Origin: Streptomyces africanus
GTDB taxonomy: Bacteria > Actinomycetota > Actinomycetes > Streptomycetales > Streptomycetaceae
Reading direction: 5' to 3'
Assembly (NCBI RefSeq): GCF_002150735.1
Contig: NZ_MUKA01000004.1
Span: forward strand, 62,001 to 126,000
Length of the DNA: 64,000 nucleotides
Below, in pieces: positions 27,678 to 36,899 of the stretch. Numbering within the stretch: position 1 is the first letter of the stretch; every line of letters starts with the position of its first letter. The notes under the pieces were generated by a model. It worked only from the letters and a program-made list of their open reading frames with translations. It had not been told where the DNA came from and ran no database searches. Made by a program: the position numbers and the translations under genes.

Positions 27678-28630
27678 GCCGTGTCCCCCTTCGTCGAGGG
27701 AGTGACGGCGAGGCTGGTCTCCAGTCGCCGCTGAAGCGTGTCGTACGCGGGCGCGGACCGGGTGTCGGGCAGATCCTCGAAGGCCCGGTCGACGAGTCGG
27801 GCGGCATCCTGGGCGCAGACGCCGCACAGCACCTCACAGGCCAGCTCGGTGTCGGGTATCAGATTGCCGGCGCGCAGGCGGCCCTTGGCCACGAACGCCG
27901 TCCCCACGGCCATACGCGACGCATGCCGCCCGGCGGCCACGCGCAGCGCCTCGACGGTGGGCCTGCCGACCCCGCCGACATACCCGCAGGCCACGCCGAT
28001 GCCCAGCCACAGATCGGCGTGCCGGTGCGCCGGGAACGCGGCGATGGCCGAAGCGATCCGGTCGACGTCGGCGCCGGAGGTGAACCAGATGCTCCGCCCC
28101 ACTCCCTGGTCGAAGACGCGCCGGGCGAAGGGGGACAGATGTACGGGGACCTGTTGCCGTTCCACGAACCGGCGCTGCTTGAAGAAGCCTTCGTGGAAGC
28201 CGTAGCCGTCCATCACCAGCCAGCGCAGCGCGGGATCGGTCAGGCGGCGCATGAAGGGGTCCGGTTTGCGGCGCAACCTGGCCAGCGCCTCCCCCGCCCC
28301 GATGTGGACCATGTAGATGTGCGGGTTCCCGGGACCGTCCATATAGGCCTGGAGCCGGGATGCGCCCGGCAGGAAGCAGTCGAGGCCGGTCAGTCCCATG
28401 GCGGCGCCTTCGTAGGCGTATCCGCGGAACTCCAGGGGGATCCGGTCCAGGCGGGGGACGAGGTCGTCGAAGCGGCTGCCGTCGAGGACCGCGTGATAGC
28501 CGCCGACGGCAGTGCGTACGACGGTCTCGAGGTGTTTCCAGGTCGGGGTGTCGCCGCGGCTGAAGGCAGTCGCCTCCGCGTCCGAGACGCCCATCACGGC
28601 GCGACGCAGTCTGCTAAGCGACAGTGTCAT
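27674..28630 (-). CDS. DUF1702 family protein (copy 1 of the cluster)
   Basis: A 318-residue DUF1702 paralogue, first after the PKS. Landmarks: YAYEGAAMGLTGLDCFLPG, MDGYGFHEGFFKQRRFVE, VFDQGVGRSIWFTSGADVDR, DLWLGIGVACGYVGGVG, and PDTELACEVLCG, where HTDLAC of the other copies becomes DTELAC. Its start lies 17 bases inside the PKS end, so PKS and DUF1702 synthesis are coupled, implying that the DUF1702 proteins act on the PKS chain or product. Confidence 0.82.
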   Translation of the reverse strand: MTLSLSRLRRAVMGVSDAEATAFSRGDTPTWKHLETVVRTAVGGYHAVLDGSRFDDLVPRLDRIPLEFRGYAYEGAAMGLTGLDCFLPGASRLQAYMDGPGNPHIYMVHIGAGEALARLRRKPDPFMRRLTDPALRWLVMDGYGFHEGFFKQRRFVERQQVPVHLSPFARRVFDQGVGRSIWFTSGADVDRIASAIAAFPAHRHADLWLGIGVACGYVGGVGRPTVEALRVAAGRHASRMAVGTAFVAKGRLRAGNLIPDTELACEVLCGVCAQDAARLVDRAFEDLPDTRSAPAYDTLQRRLETSLAVTPSTKGDTA

Positions 28631-31600
28631 GGTTCATCGCTCCCGTCGGGTTCTCGGAGGCTTTCTCGGAGGGTTCCTGCTCCAGTTCGTCGAGGAGTTG
28701 CTCGAGTTCGTCGGGCGGGATCTGCGCGAGCAGGGCGGCGAGTTCCTCCTCCTGGGGTCCCTCGCCCGGGGGGTCCGGGTGGGGCGTGGCCGGTCCGGCG
28801 AGGTCCTGTTCGCCGGGTTTCTCCAGGGCGAGGAGCGGCAGGATCCGATGGGCGAGGCCGAGGACGGTCACGCCCTGGAGGAGGTCCAGGACCGAGACGT
28901 CGGCGCGCAGGGTGGCGTCGATGCGGTGCTTGATCTCGACGGCCATCAGGGAGTCGACGCCGAGGTTGCTGAGGTTCTCCTCGTGGCCGAACTCCGCCGG
29001 ATCCAGCTTGAGCACCAGCGCGACGATGTCGTGCAGGTGCTCCGCGAGCGCGTCCAGGCGGTGCGCCTCGGGCGTGCGGCACAGAGCGTCGAGCACGGCG
29101 CCGGCGTCGGCCACGTCGTCCTCGCCGCGCAGGTCGGCCTGTTCCGTGCCGAGTTCGGCGAACAGCGGCGGGAGCTGTCCTCCCATCGAGGTCGCCCGGG
29201 CGGTCGCCCAGTCGGCGGTGATCGCCACCACGTGTGCCGGGCGCTGGCCGATGAGACGGCCGAGGATGCGCGCCCCGGCCTCGGGGGTGATCAGCTCGAT
29301 GCCCCGTCGCGCGTACATCTGCTCCAGGTTGAGCTGCTCCACCATGCCGACCGACCAGGGCCCCCAGCCGATGCTCAGGGCGGGCAGACCGAGGGACCGG
29401 CGGTGGTGGGCCAGCGCGTCGAGGAAGGCGTTCGCGGACGCGTAGTTGGCCTGGCCCGCGGATGCGATGACCGATCCGACCGAGCCGAACAGGACGAAGA
29501 AGTCCAGTGGGGTGTCGGCGAACAGACGGTGCAGCAGCCAGCCGCCGCCGACCTTGGGGCGCATGACCCGCTGGAAGGTGTCCCGGCTCGTCCGGAGCAT
29601 CAGCTCGTCCTCGACGACCCCGGCGGCGTGGACGACACCCCCGACCGGGGGCCGCTGAAGCCGCTGGTGTTCGGCGAACCAGGCGTGCAGCTGAGCTTCG
29701 TCGGCGGAGTCGACCGCGGCGTAGTGGACATGCACGCCGCGGCGTTCCAGGCGGAGCAGCTCGTCGACCAGTTCGCGCCGCGCGTGCCGGGCGGGCAGGT
29801 CGTGCCAGGCGTCGCGCGGGGGCAGGGAGGTCCGCCCCATCAGGACGAGGTGGCGGGCCCCGCGCTCGGCCAGGAACCGGGCGACCAGGCGACCGAGGGC
29901 TCCCGCGCCGCCCGTGACCAGGTAGGTCGCGTCGTCGCGCAGGGTCGTCGGGAAGGCCGGGGTGAGGTGCTCGCCGGCCCGTGCCAGGCGTGCGACGTAC
30001 CGCTGCACGCCCCGGAACGCGACCTGATCCTCGCCGCTGGGTGCGCTGACCTCGTCGACGAGACGGCGCGCCTGCTCCGTTTCCGGCCCGGCATCGAGGT
30101 CGACCAAGCCGCCCCACATCCCGGCGAACTCCTGGTGGCCGATGACACGGCCGATGCCCCACATCGGGGATTGCGGCAGGGCGAGGGGCCGGGGACTGTC
30201 TCCGACCGCCTGTGCCGTGCGGGTGACCAGCCATACGCGCGGCAGCCGCTGGGTGACCTCGGCGGAGAGCGCCTGCATCAGGTGCAGGACCGAGAGCACG
30301 CCGAGGTCCTGGGCGTCCCGCAGCGCCGTGACCGGGATGTCCTCGCCGAAGGGCAGATCGAGGCTCCACAGGTGCAGGACCCTGCCGATCTCGGCCTCTT
30401 GGGCGATTTTCCGTAGCAGCCGCTTGTAGTGCTCGACGTCGGTGGGGTCGATCACATAGCCACCGGCCGGGGTCTCGACGGGGTCAGGGACCTCGCCGGG
30501 GACCACGGTGACGACGCGGCGTCCGGCCTCCGCGAGGCACCGGGCCACCTCGGAGCCCACCCCGGTCGCGTCCGTGAAGAGCACCCAGGTGCTCGCCTCG
30601 TCGTCGTCCCGCGCGCTTGCGCCTTCGTCTTCCGGCTCCGCGGCGTCCTCGCGCGACGACTCACGCCACTGGACTTCGTAGAGGCCCTGGTCGATACGTT
30701 CGGGGGTGAGACTGGCCACGGCGTCGAGGGACTGTGCCCGGAAGCCGCGGATGTCGACGAGAACCCTTCCCCGGTCGTCGCAGAGGGCGATGTCGCTGAC
30801 GATGACGCGTGCGTCGGCGCTGGTGACCTCGGCCACCACATACATCTCGTCGGCAGGGCGCCCGAGAACGGTGACACTGTCGGCACCCACGGGCAGGTAG
30901 GGACCGGCCGGGAGCGTCGCGTCCATCGCTCCTGGCGCGGCGGAGGTGAGCAGGACCTGGAACGCCGCGTCGATCAGGCTGGGATGGAACCGGTACGTCC
31001 CCAGCTCGTCGCGGACGCAGGCGGGGACGGTCACCCGTCCGACGGCCCCCCGCGGGCCGGTGACGATCTCCTCCACCGCCTGGAACGCCGGTCCGTACTC
31101 GAAGCCCATCTGCTGGACGAGGCCGTCGAAGTCCGCGCGCGACACGTGCTTCTCACAGGCGCCGCGTGCGCCGGCGAGGTCTCGCGCGGTGCGGACGGGC
31201 GGGCGCCGGCTGAGCCGGGCTGTCGCGTGCAGCGTCCAGGTACGGTCGCCGCCGGGTGTGGCCGCGAAGCCGGCGACCTCGACCCGGCCCGACTCCGGGT
31301 AGAGGGTGGTGCGCACCCGCGGGTCGGCCGTGTCGGGGAGCACGAGAGCCTTGCGCAGCTCCAGGTTCTCGAGGGCGTGGTCCCCCTCGCCGTACACCTC
31401 GACCGCCGCCGCCAGGGCCAGTTCGATGAACGCGGCGCCGGGAAGCACGGTGTTTCCCTGGACGCGGTGGTCGGCCAGGTAGCGCAGGAGCCGTGGGTTG
31501 AGCTCCCGCTCCCAGGTGGGATGGACGGCGTTCATCCGCTGGCCCAGCAGTGGGTGGACCTCCGTGTAGTGGCGGTCTTCCCGGGCCTCCGCCGATTCGT

Positions 31601-34268
31601 TCCAGTATCTCTTCAACTGCCATGGGTAGGGCGGCAGTTGAAGCAGGCGAGCGTCGTCGCCGTAGAAGGTCTCCCACTGGATCTCGTGGCCATGGCTGTA
31701 GAGGGTGCCGAGGGAACCGAGGAGCACCACGTCGTCGGATTCGTCGCGGCGCAGGGACGCGACGACCAGCCCGTCCTGCTGCTGCTCCGCCAGCAGTTCC
31801 CTCATGGAGGCGGCCAGCACGGGGTGGGGGCCGAGTTCGACGAAGTGGGTGTATCCGTCGGCCACCATCTGGCGGAAGGCGGCCGCGAACAGGACTGTCG
31901 CACGAACGTTCTGCCACCAGTAGTGAGCGTCCGCGCCTCGGCCGTCGATGCGCGTGCCGGTCACGGTCGAGTACAGGGGCAGGGCGGCGGAGGAGGGGCG
32001 GAGGTCGGCGAGCCCCTTCTCCAGGTCTGCGCGCAACGGGTCCATGTAGTGGCTGTGGTACGGCACCTTGACGGTCAGGAACCGGTGGAAGACCCCGAAG
32101 GTCTCCAGCTGCGCCGCCATGTCCTCGAGGATCGCCGCGTCCCCGGCCAGCGTGACCGCGGTCGGGCTGTTGACCGCCGCGACCGAGACCAGGGGCCCCG
32201 CGTCCGCGACGGCCTGGTTCAGGGTCTCGGGGGTCATGCCCACCGCGAGCATCCGGCCGTTTCCCGTGGCCCTCTGCTGGAGGCTGCTGCGGTAGTAGTT
32301 CACCTTGATGGCGTCCTCGAAGCCGAGAACGCCCGCCAGGTACTGCGCGGCGACCTCCCCGGTGCTGTGCCCGACGATCCCGTCGGGTTCGATGCCCCAG
32401 GAACGCCACAGCTCCGCCAGGCCCAGCTGGACCGCGAGGTTTGCCGGTTGCGCGACCTCGGTCTCGGCCATGCGGGACTGCTCCTGCGGGGCGAGGAGTT
32501 CGTCGAGCAGCGACCAGCCGGTGTACTTGCCGAGCTCCCTGTCGCATCGTTCGACGACGGCCCGGAAGACGGGCTCGCCGTCCAGCAGCTGCCGGGCCAT
32601 GGCCCACCACTGCGGACCCATCCCGGAACAGACGAAGGCCAGCTTCGGCGGTTTCCCTGCCTGGACACGACCGGATGCCACACCCTTGGCTTCGCGGCCC
32701 GCGCTGAAGGCGCCGAGCTTCTCGGCGGCCTCGGCCGCGCTCGCCGCGACGACCGCGAGCCGGTGGTCGTGGTGAGTGCGCCGCAGCGCGCGCGTATGGC
32801 CCACGTCCCGCACGGCGTGCGGGCTGTCCGACAGCGTCTTCCCCAAGGCCGCCGCCATGTCCGACAGCGCCTCGGGGCTGCGGGCCGACAGCGGGACGAG
32901 GTACGGGCGGTCGTCGTCGGCCTGCGGCGCGACCGGTCGCTCGGCGGGAGGGCCCTGGAGGACCACATGGGCGTTCGTACCGCCGAAACCGAAGGAGTTG
33001 ACCCCGGCGAGGCGTGGCCCGGGTACCTGCGGCCAGTCGCCCAGCTCCGTCTGGACATGGAGCTGAAGGGCGTCGAACGGGATGGCCGGGTTGGGTTGGT
33101 GGTGATGCAGCTGCCCCGGGATGCGGCCGTGCTTGAGTGACAGTGCCGTCTTGATCAGGCCCGCCACTCCGGCCGCCGCCTCGAGGTGCCCGATGTTCGT
33201 CTTGACCGACCCGATGACCACACGGTCACTTGTGGGGCGTCCTTCGGAGAAGACCCGGCCGATGGCACCCGCCTCGACGGGATCCCCGACGGGTGTTCCG
33301 GTGCCGTGTGCCTCGACGTACTGGACCGTGTGCGGAGCGACGCCGGCCTGCCGGCAGGCCGCGCGCATGGCCGCCTCCTGGGCGTCACCGTTGGGCACGG
33401 TGATGCCGTTGCTGTGTCCGTCCTGGGACACGGCCGTCCCCCGGATCAGTGCGTAGACCGGGTCGCGGTCCGCCAGCGCCCGTGCCAGCGGCTTGAGGAC
33501 CACGACGCCGGCGCCCTCGCCTCGCGCGTATCCGTCGGCGGACGCGTCGAACGCCTTGCAGCGGCCGTCGGGGGACAGGAATCCGCCCTTGGATTCGGCG
33601 ATGGTCATGTTCGGTGCGATCATGACGTTCACGCCGCCCGCGAGGGCGAGGGAGCACTCGCCGTTCCACAGGCTCCGGGCCGCCAGGTGCACCGCCACCA
33701 GGGAGCCGGAACACGCGGTGTCCACGGCGAGGCTCGGTCCCCGGAAGTCGAAGGAGTACGACAGCCGGTTGGCCAGCATCGTCATCATCATGCCGGTGGC
33801 CGAGTGCGTCTGAAGCTCGTAGCGGCTGTGTACGCCGTAGTTCTGGAGCAGCTGGTAGTCCAGCGTGAAGCCGCCCATGAAGACGCCCGTGTCGCTGCCG
33901 GCGAGCCGGGCGGACACCTGGCCGCCGTCCTCCAGGGCCTCCCACGCGGCGTGGAGCAGAAGACGCTGCTGGGGATCCAGCCAGATCGCCTCGCGCGGGG
34001 AGATCCCGAAGAACTGGGCGTCGAACTCGTCGATCCGGTCGAGGAATCCGCCTCGCAGGGTGGCCATCTTGCCGAGCTTGGCGCCGTCCGGGTCGTGGAA
34101 CTTGCCGGTTTCCCAGCGATCCGGGGGCACTTCACGGGTGGCGTCCACTCCGGTGCACAGGAGTTCCCAGAAGGCGGCGGGTGTCGTGGCTCCGCCTGGG
34201 AAGCGGCAACCGATCCCGATGATGGCGATGGGTTCCCGCGCCGGTTCGTCCGTCGGCCGGTCAGTCAT
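28614..34268 (-). CDS. Type I polyketide synthase, KS-AT-DH-KR-ACP
   Basis: An 1884-residue single-module PKS. Ketosynthase about 11-440 (DTACSGS with Cys186, EAHGTGT, NIGHLEAAAG); acyltransferase about 540-840 (GHSTGEV, Ser635; YHSH at 737-740, not the plain HAFH or YASH motif); dehydratase about 905-1180 (HRVQGNTVLPGA with His934, and DAAFQ with Asp1100); ketoreductase about 1448-1650 (VTGGAGALG and NYASAN); one ACP (LGVDSLM, Ser1773). No enoylreductase, methyltransferase, thioesterase or C-terminal phosphopantetheinyl transferase, so it is not a standard enediyne PKS. A single module with DH and KR suggests iterative synthesis of a partly reduced or polyene chain. An acidic helix lies at about 1841-1864. 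Confidence 0.92.
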   Translation of the reverse strand: MTDRPTDEPAREPIAIIGIGCRFPGGATTPAAFWELLCTGVDATREVPPDRWETGKFHDPDGAKLGKMATLRGGFLDRIDEFDAQFFGISPREAIWLDPQQRLLLHAAWEALEDGGQVSARLAGSDTGVFMGGFTLDYQLLQNYGVHSRYELQTHSATGMMMTMLANRLSYSFDFRGPSLAVDTACSGSLVAVHLAARSLWNGECSLALAGGVNVMIAPNMTIAESKGGFLSPDGRCKAFDASADGYARGEGAGVVVLKPLARALADRDPVYALIRGTAVSQDGHSNGITVPNGDAQEAAMRAACRQAGVAPHTVQYVEAHGTGTPVGDPVEAGAIGRVFSEGRPTSDRVVIGSVKTNIGHLEAAAGVAGLIKTALSLKHGRIPGQLHHHQPNPAIPFDALQLHVQTELGDWPQVPGPRLAGVNSFGFGGTNAHVVLQGPPAERPVAPQADDDRPYLVPLSARSPEALSDMAAALGKTLSDSPHAVRDVGHTRALRRTHHDHRLAVVAASAAEAAEKLGAFSAGREAKGVASGRVQAGKPPKLAFVCSGMGPQWWAMARQLLDGEPVFRAVVERCDRELGKYTGWSLLDELLAPQEQSRMAETEVAQPANLAVQLGLAELWRSWGIEPDGIVGHSTGEVAAQYLAGVLGFEDAIKVNYYRSSLQQRATGNGRMLAVGMTPETLNQAVADAGPLVSVAAVNSPTAVTLAGDAAILEDMAAQLETFGVFHRFLTVKVPYHSHYMDPLRADLEKGLADLRPSSAALPLYSTVTGTRIDGRGADAHYWWQNVRATVLFAAAFRQMVADGYTHFVELGPHPVLAASMRELLAEQQQDGLVVASLRRDESDDVVLLGSLGTLYSHGHEIQWETFYGDDARLLQLPPYPWQLKRYWNESAEAREDRHYTEVHPLLGQRMNAVHPTWERELNPRLLRYLADHRVQGNTVLPGAAFIELALAAAVEVYGEGDHALENLELRKALVLPDTADPRVRTTLYPESGRVEVAGFAATPGGDRTWTLHATARLSRRPPVRTARDLAGARGACEKHVSRADFDGLVQQMGFEYGPAFQAVEEIVTGPRGAVGRVTVPACVRDELGTYRFHPSLIDAAFQVLLTSAAPGAMDATLPAGPYLPVGADSVTVLGRPADEMYVVAEVTSADARVIVSDIALCDDRGRVLVDIRGFRAQSLDAVASLTPERIDQGLYEVQWRESSREDAAEPEDEGASARDDDEASTWVLFTDATGVGSEVARCLAEAGRRVVTVVPGEVPDPVETPAGGYVIDPTDVEHYKRLLRKIAQEAEIGRVLHLWSLDLPFGEDIPVTALRDAQDLGVLSVLHLMQALSAEVTQRLPRVWLVTRTAQAVGDSPRPLALPQSPMWGIGRVIGHQEFAGMWGGLVDLDAGPETEQARRLVDEVSAPSGEDQVAFRGVQRYVARLARAGEHLTPAFPTTLRDDATYLVTGGAGALGRLVARFLAERGARHLVLMGRTSLPPRDAWHDLPARHARRELVDELLRLERRGVHVHYAAVDSADEAQLHAWFAEHQRLQRPPVGGVVHAAGVVEDELMLRTSRDTFQRVMRPKVGGGWLLHRLFADTPLDFFVLFGSVGSVIASAGQANYASANAFLDALAHHRRSLGLPALSIGWGPWSVGMVEQLNLEQMYARRGIELITPEAGARILGRLIGQRPAHVVAITADWATARATSMGGQLPPLFAELGTEQADLRGEDDVADAGAVLDALCRTPEAHRLDALAEHLHDIVALVLKLDPAEFGHEENLSNLGVDSLMAVEIKHRIDATLRADVSVLDLLQGVTVLGLAHRILPLLALEKPGEQDLAGPATPHPDPPGEGPQEEELAALLAQIPPDELEQLLDELEQEPSEKASENPTGAMNHDTVA

Positions 34269-35148
34269 GGCACCTTTCTCCTTCCTCGGTGCGAGCGGTC
34301 GCCGCCTCGAGCTCCCGGGAGAGTTCGGCCAGCAGCAGGTCCTGTGAGCTGTGCAGGAAGAAGTGAGAGCCCGGGAGCATGACGAGCCGGAACTTCCCGC
34401 CGGCCTGCGACCGCCACATGTCGAGATCGCTGCGGCTGACGCGCACGTCCTGGTCACCGCCGAAGACCGACACGGGCATGGGCAAGGGCGGCTCGTCGCG
34501 GTACCGATAGGTGTCGCACAGTTCGAAGTCGGCCCGGAGCATGGGCAGCAGAGCCCGCATCAGCTCCCCGTTGTCGAGCACCTCCGGGGGCGTGCCCTCC
34601 TTGCGCAGCACCGTTCTGAGCACTTCGTCGGGCATGTGATGGATCCTGATGTTGGGGTTGGGCAGCTGGGGCGCCCGGAACGCGGCGAGGAGCAGCCGGG
34701 ACGGCTGTGGTGCCCCCGCACGACGCAGCCGCCGGGTGAGCTCGAACGCCACCAGCGCGCCCATGCTGTGACCGAAGAACGCGTACGGCAGGTCCAGCCG
34801 TGGCAGGACGGCCTCGTACAGGGACTCGACCAGCGGATCCAGCTGTCGTAGGGCGGGTTCGGTCACCCGGGACTCCCGGCCCGGCAGCTGGGCGGCCCAC
34901 AGCTCGACGCCGGCGGGCAGCCCCTCGCTCCACGTGCGGAACACCGAACCGCCGCCCCCGGCATAGGGGAAGCAGAACAGCCGGACGACAGGCGCGTCGG
35001 CGGCGGAGTACCGCACGAACCAGCTGCCCTCGTCCTGGGAGGCGTACGGCCTGCCGCGCAGTTGGCGCAGCAGGCGGGCGCGCTTGTCGTCGGGCAGGCG
35101 TGCCACGCGGTCGCGCAGGGCGCCGCCCTCGCCCGGCGCGGCCGTCAC
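34261..35148 (-). CDS. Type II thioesterase (alpha/beta hydrolase)
   Basis: A 295-residue TEII-family hydrolase: LFCFPYAGGGGSVFRTW, nucleophile motif FFGHSMGALVAFEL, an Asp in GGDQDVRVS and the catalytic His in PGSHFFL. Such enzymes clear mis-primed carriers, or here may release the product since the PKS lacks its own thioesterase. The GTG at 35148 overlaps the halogenase stop; the PKS ATG lies eight bases inside its end. Residues 18-31 (LPDDKRARLLRQLR) are a basic helix resembling one at the start of the halogenase at 38589-40439. Confidence 0.88.
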   Translation of the reverse strand: MTAAPGEGGALRDRVARLPDDKRARLLRQLRGRPYASQDEGSWFVRYSAADAPVVRLFCFPYAGGGGSVFRTWSEGLPAGVELWAAQLPGRESRVTEPALRQLDPLVESLYEAVLPRLDLPYAFFGHSMGALVAFELTRRLRRAGAPQPSRLLLAAFRAPQLPNPNIRIHHMPDEVLRTVLRKEGTPPEVLDNGELMRALLPMLRADFELCDTYRYRDEPPLPMPVSVFGGDQDVRVSRSDLDMWRSQAGGKFRLVMLPGSHFFLHSSQDLLLAELSRELEAATARTEEGERCHD

Positions 35149-36899
35149 CGGGACTCCCCCGTGCCGACGGCCTCGTCGGCCGGACGGAGCCTGATCCACT
35201 GGTCACCGAGCGGCGCCGACTCCTGTTCGCGCAGATGGACCTCGACGAGGGACATCAGGGCCTCATCGGCCCGCCAGCGCCGCGCCTGCTCCCGCTTGGC
35301 CGGGTTCCAGGGCTCGGCCTCGAACTCCTCCAGCACGGTCGCGACCAGTTGGCCCGACAGACGCTCGATGAAACGGATGTTGGCCTCGAACTGCGTGGCC
35401 AGGTCCGAGTCCGCGAGGCCCGCTGTCATGCCGATGTGGAGGCGGCTCATGAAGTCGAAGTCGTAGAAGCGCACGAAGGGTGCCTGGTCGCGTGGTTCGT
35501 CGTCGACCGCGCTCCATTCCCGGAAGAAGCGCTGGACCTCCTGGCTGGCGGTGCTGAAGCGGGCCAGACCGACGACCATGTCGGGCCGGTCGCCCAGGTG
35601 CCGCAGCACGTCGTGGAAGTACAGCAGCCCGGGAACGGCCCAGTACACGGCGGTGTCCCAGATCACCTTGGTGAGCATGACCCGCGCGTTGCCCATCAGC
35701 GCGTACTGCTTCTCGTAGATGCTGAGCCAGCCCTCGGCGATCAGCAGGAACACCTGGTTGTGGATCGCGGCGCGTTCCGCGGTGTCGTCGCCGTCGAGCG
35801 CGTGCGTGACCAGGTCGGTGATCAGGCTGTTGCTGATCGCGATCAGGTCCAGCCCCGGGGAGTACAGGGGGTCCAGGAAGACGCCGGCCTCCCCGGCGAG
35901 GCACCAGCGGTCCGCGGAGAAGACCTGCTCGCAGCTGTAGGCGTAGTCCTTCATGACGCGGAAGTCCTGCAGCTTGTCGCGGTGCCGGCGGACGATGCCG
36001 GCGCACTGCGGCTCGTGCCGGTCGAGCCATTCCAGAGCGCGCTCGAACCGGTTGAGCTGCTCGAACCCGTGGAGGTCCGGGTCGGTCACGATGCCCACGC
36101 TGGTGGATCCGGAGGCGAGCCTGATCAGCCAGACCCAGTAGCCCGGGCCCATCAGGTGGTTCGTGGACAGTTCCCGCCGTCCTTCCTCGATCCGCGCGTG
36201 CCAGTCGGGGTCGTCGGACCACTGATCGACATCGATGGAGCAGCCGACGCGGAACCAGACGGCGTTGGCCCGGTGCCCGACCTTCTTGGCGAGGCCGAGC
36301 CGTCGCTTGAGGAGGGACGCCCGGCCGGTGGCGTCGACGACCCACTTCGCGTGGATCTGCCGGGTGGCGCCGTCGTCGGTGCGGACGTGGAGCCGGTGGT
36401 GCTCGGCGTCGGGTTGCAGGTCCACGCACTCGACCTTCGTCCCGGGCAGGAACCGCGCTCCGCGGGCGAGAAGTTCATGGCCCAGGGCGTTCTCCAGGCG
36501 GCCGCGGTCGAGCTGGTAGGTGCCGACCGCGCCGGGCGGGCGGACCGAGTGGCCGAGTTCCACACGGCGGGTGATGTCGTCGTTGCCGTCCTTGGAGAAG
36601 AACATCCGCAGTCCGTACTTGTTCAACTGCTGGGACTGCAGGTGGTGTTCGAGCCCGAGGACCTCCCGCAGGTAGTAGCCGGCGATCTCCACCGTGGACT
36701 CCCCGACCTTGTGCGTCGCCTCCGGCACCGGGTGTCCCTGGCGTTCCAGCACCACGATCCGGGTGCCGGGGCGCTGCCCGAGCAGTTGCAGGGCCAGGGT
36801 CAGCCCGGCGGCACCGCCACCGACGACGGCGACATCGACGAGGTCGTCGGGCGCCGTCCGCGCGGCGCCGCGGTCGTTCATTGCGCTGGTGCCGGTCAT
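35145..36899 (-). CDS. Flavin-dependent halogenase (copy 1)
   Basis: A 584-residue FAD-binding protein of the tryptophan-halogenase superfamily: GGGAAG at 27-32, HKVGEST at 63-69, and Lys94 in NKYGLRMF as candidate catalytic lysine. The signature WxWxIP reads WVWLIR, with Arg for Pro. A long C-terminal extension of about 200 residues is shared with the two paralogues. Relatives without a tryptophan pocket usually halogenate carrier-bound or free phenols and pyrroles, so a PKS-bound substrate is likely. The ATG overlaps the next halogenase stop (ATGA). Halogenation itself is not proven by sequence. Confidence 0.85.
   Translation of the reverse strand: MTGTSAMNDRGAARTAPDDLVDVAVVGGGAAGLTLALQLLGQRPGTRIVVLERQGHPVPEATHKVGESTVEIAGYYLREVLGLEHHLQSQQLNKYGLRMFFSKDGNDDITRRVELGHSVRPPGAVGTYQLDRGRLENALGHELLARGARFLPGTKVECVDLQPDAEHHRLHVRTDDGATRQIHAKWVVDATGRASLLKRRLGLAKKVGHRANAVWFRVGCSIDVDQWSDDPDWHARIEEGRRELSTNHLMGPGYWVWLIRLASGSTSVGIVTDPDLHGFEQLNRFERALEWLDRHEPQCAGIVRRHRDKLQDFRVMKDYAYSCEQVFSADRWCLAGEAGVFLDPLYSPGLDLIAISNSLITDLVTHALDGDDTAERAAIHNQVFLLIAEGWLSIYEKQYALMGNARVMLTKVIWDTAVYWAVPGLLYFHDVLRHLGDRPDMVVGLARFSTASQEVQRFFREWSAVDDEPRDQAPFVRFYDFDFMSRLHIGMTAGLADSDLATQFEANIRFIERLSGQLVATVLEEFEAEPWNPAKREQARRWRADEALMSLVEVHLREQESAPLGDQWIRLRPADEAVGTGESR

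Noticed and set aside
28614-34268. Enediyne PKS, suggested by the neighbouring DUF1702 genes
   Set aside because: Domain order is KS-AT-DH-KR-ACP with the only ACP at the end and no phosphopantetheinyl transferase; the usual enediyne companion genes are also missing.
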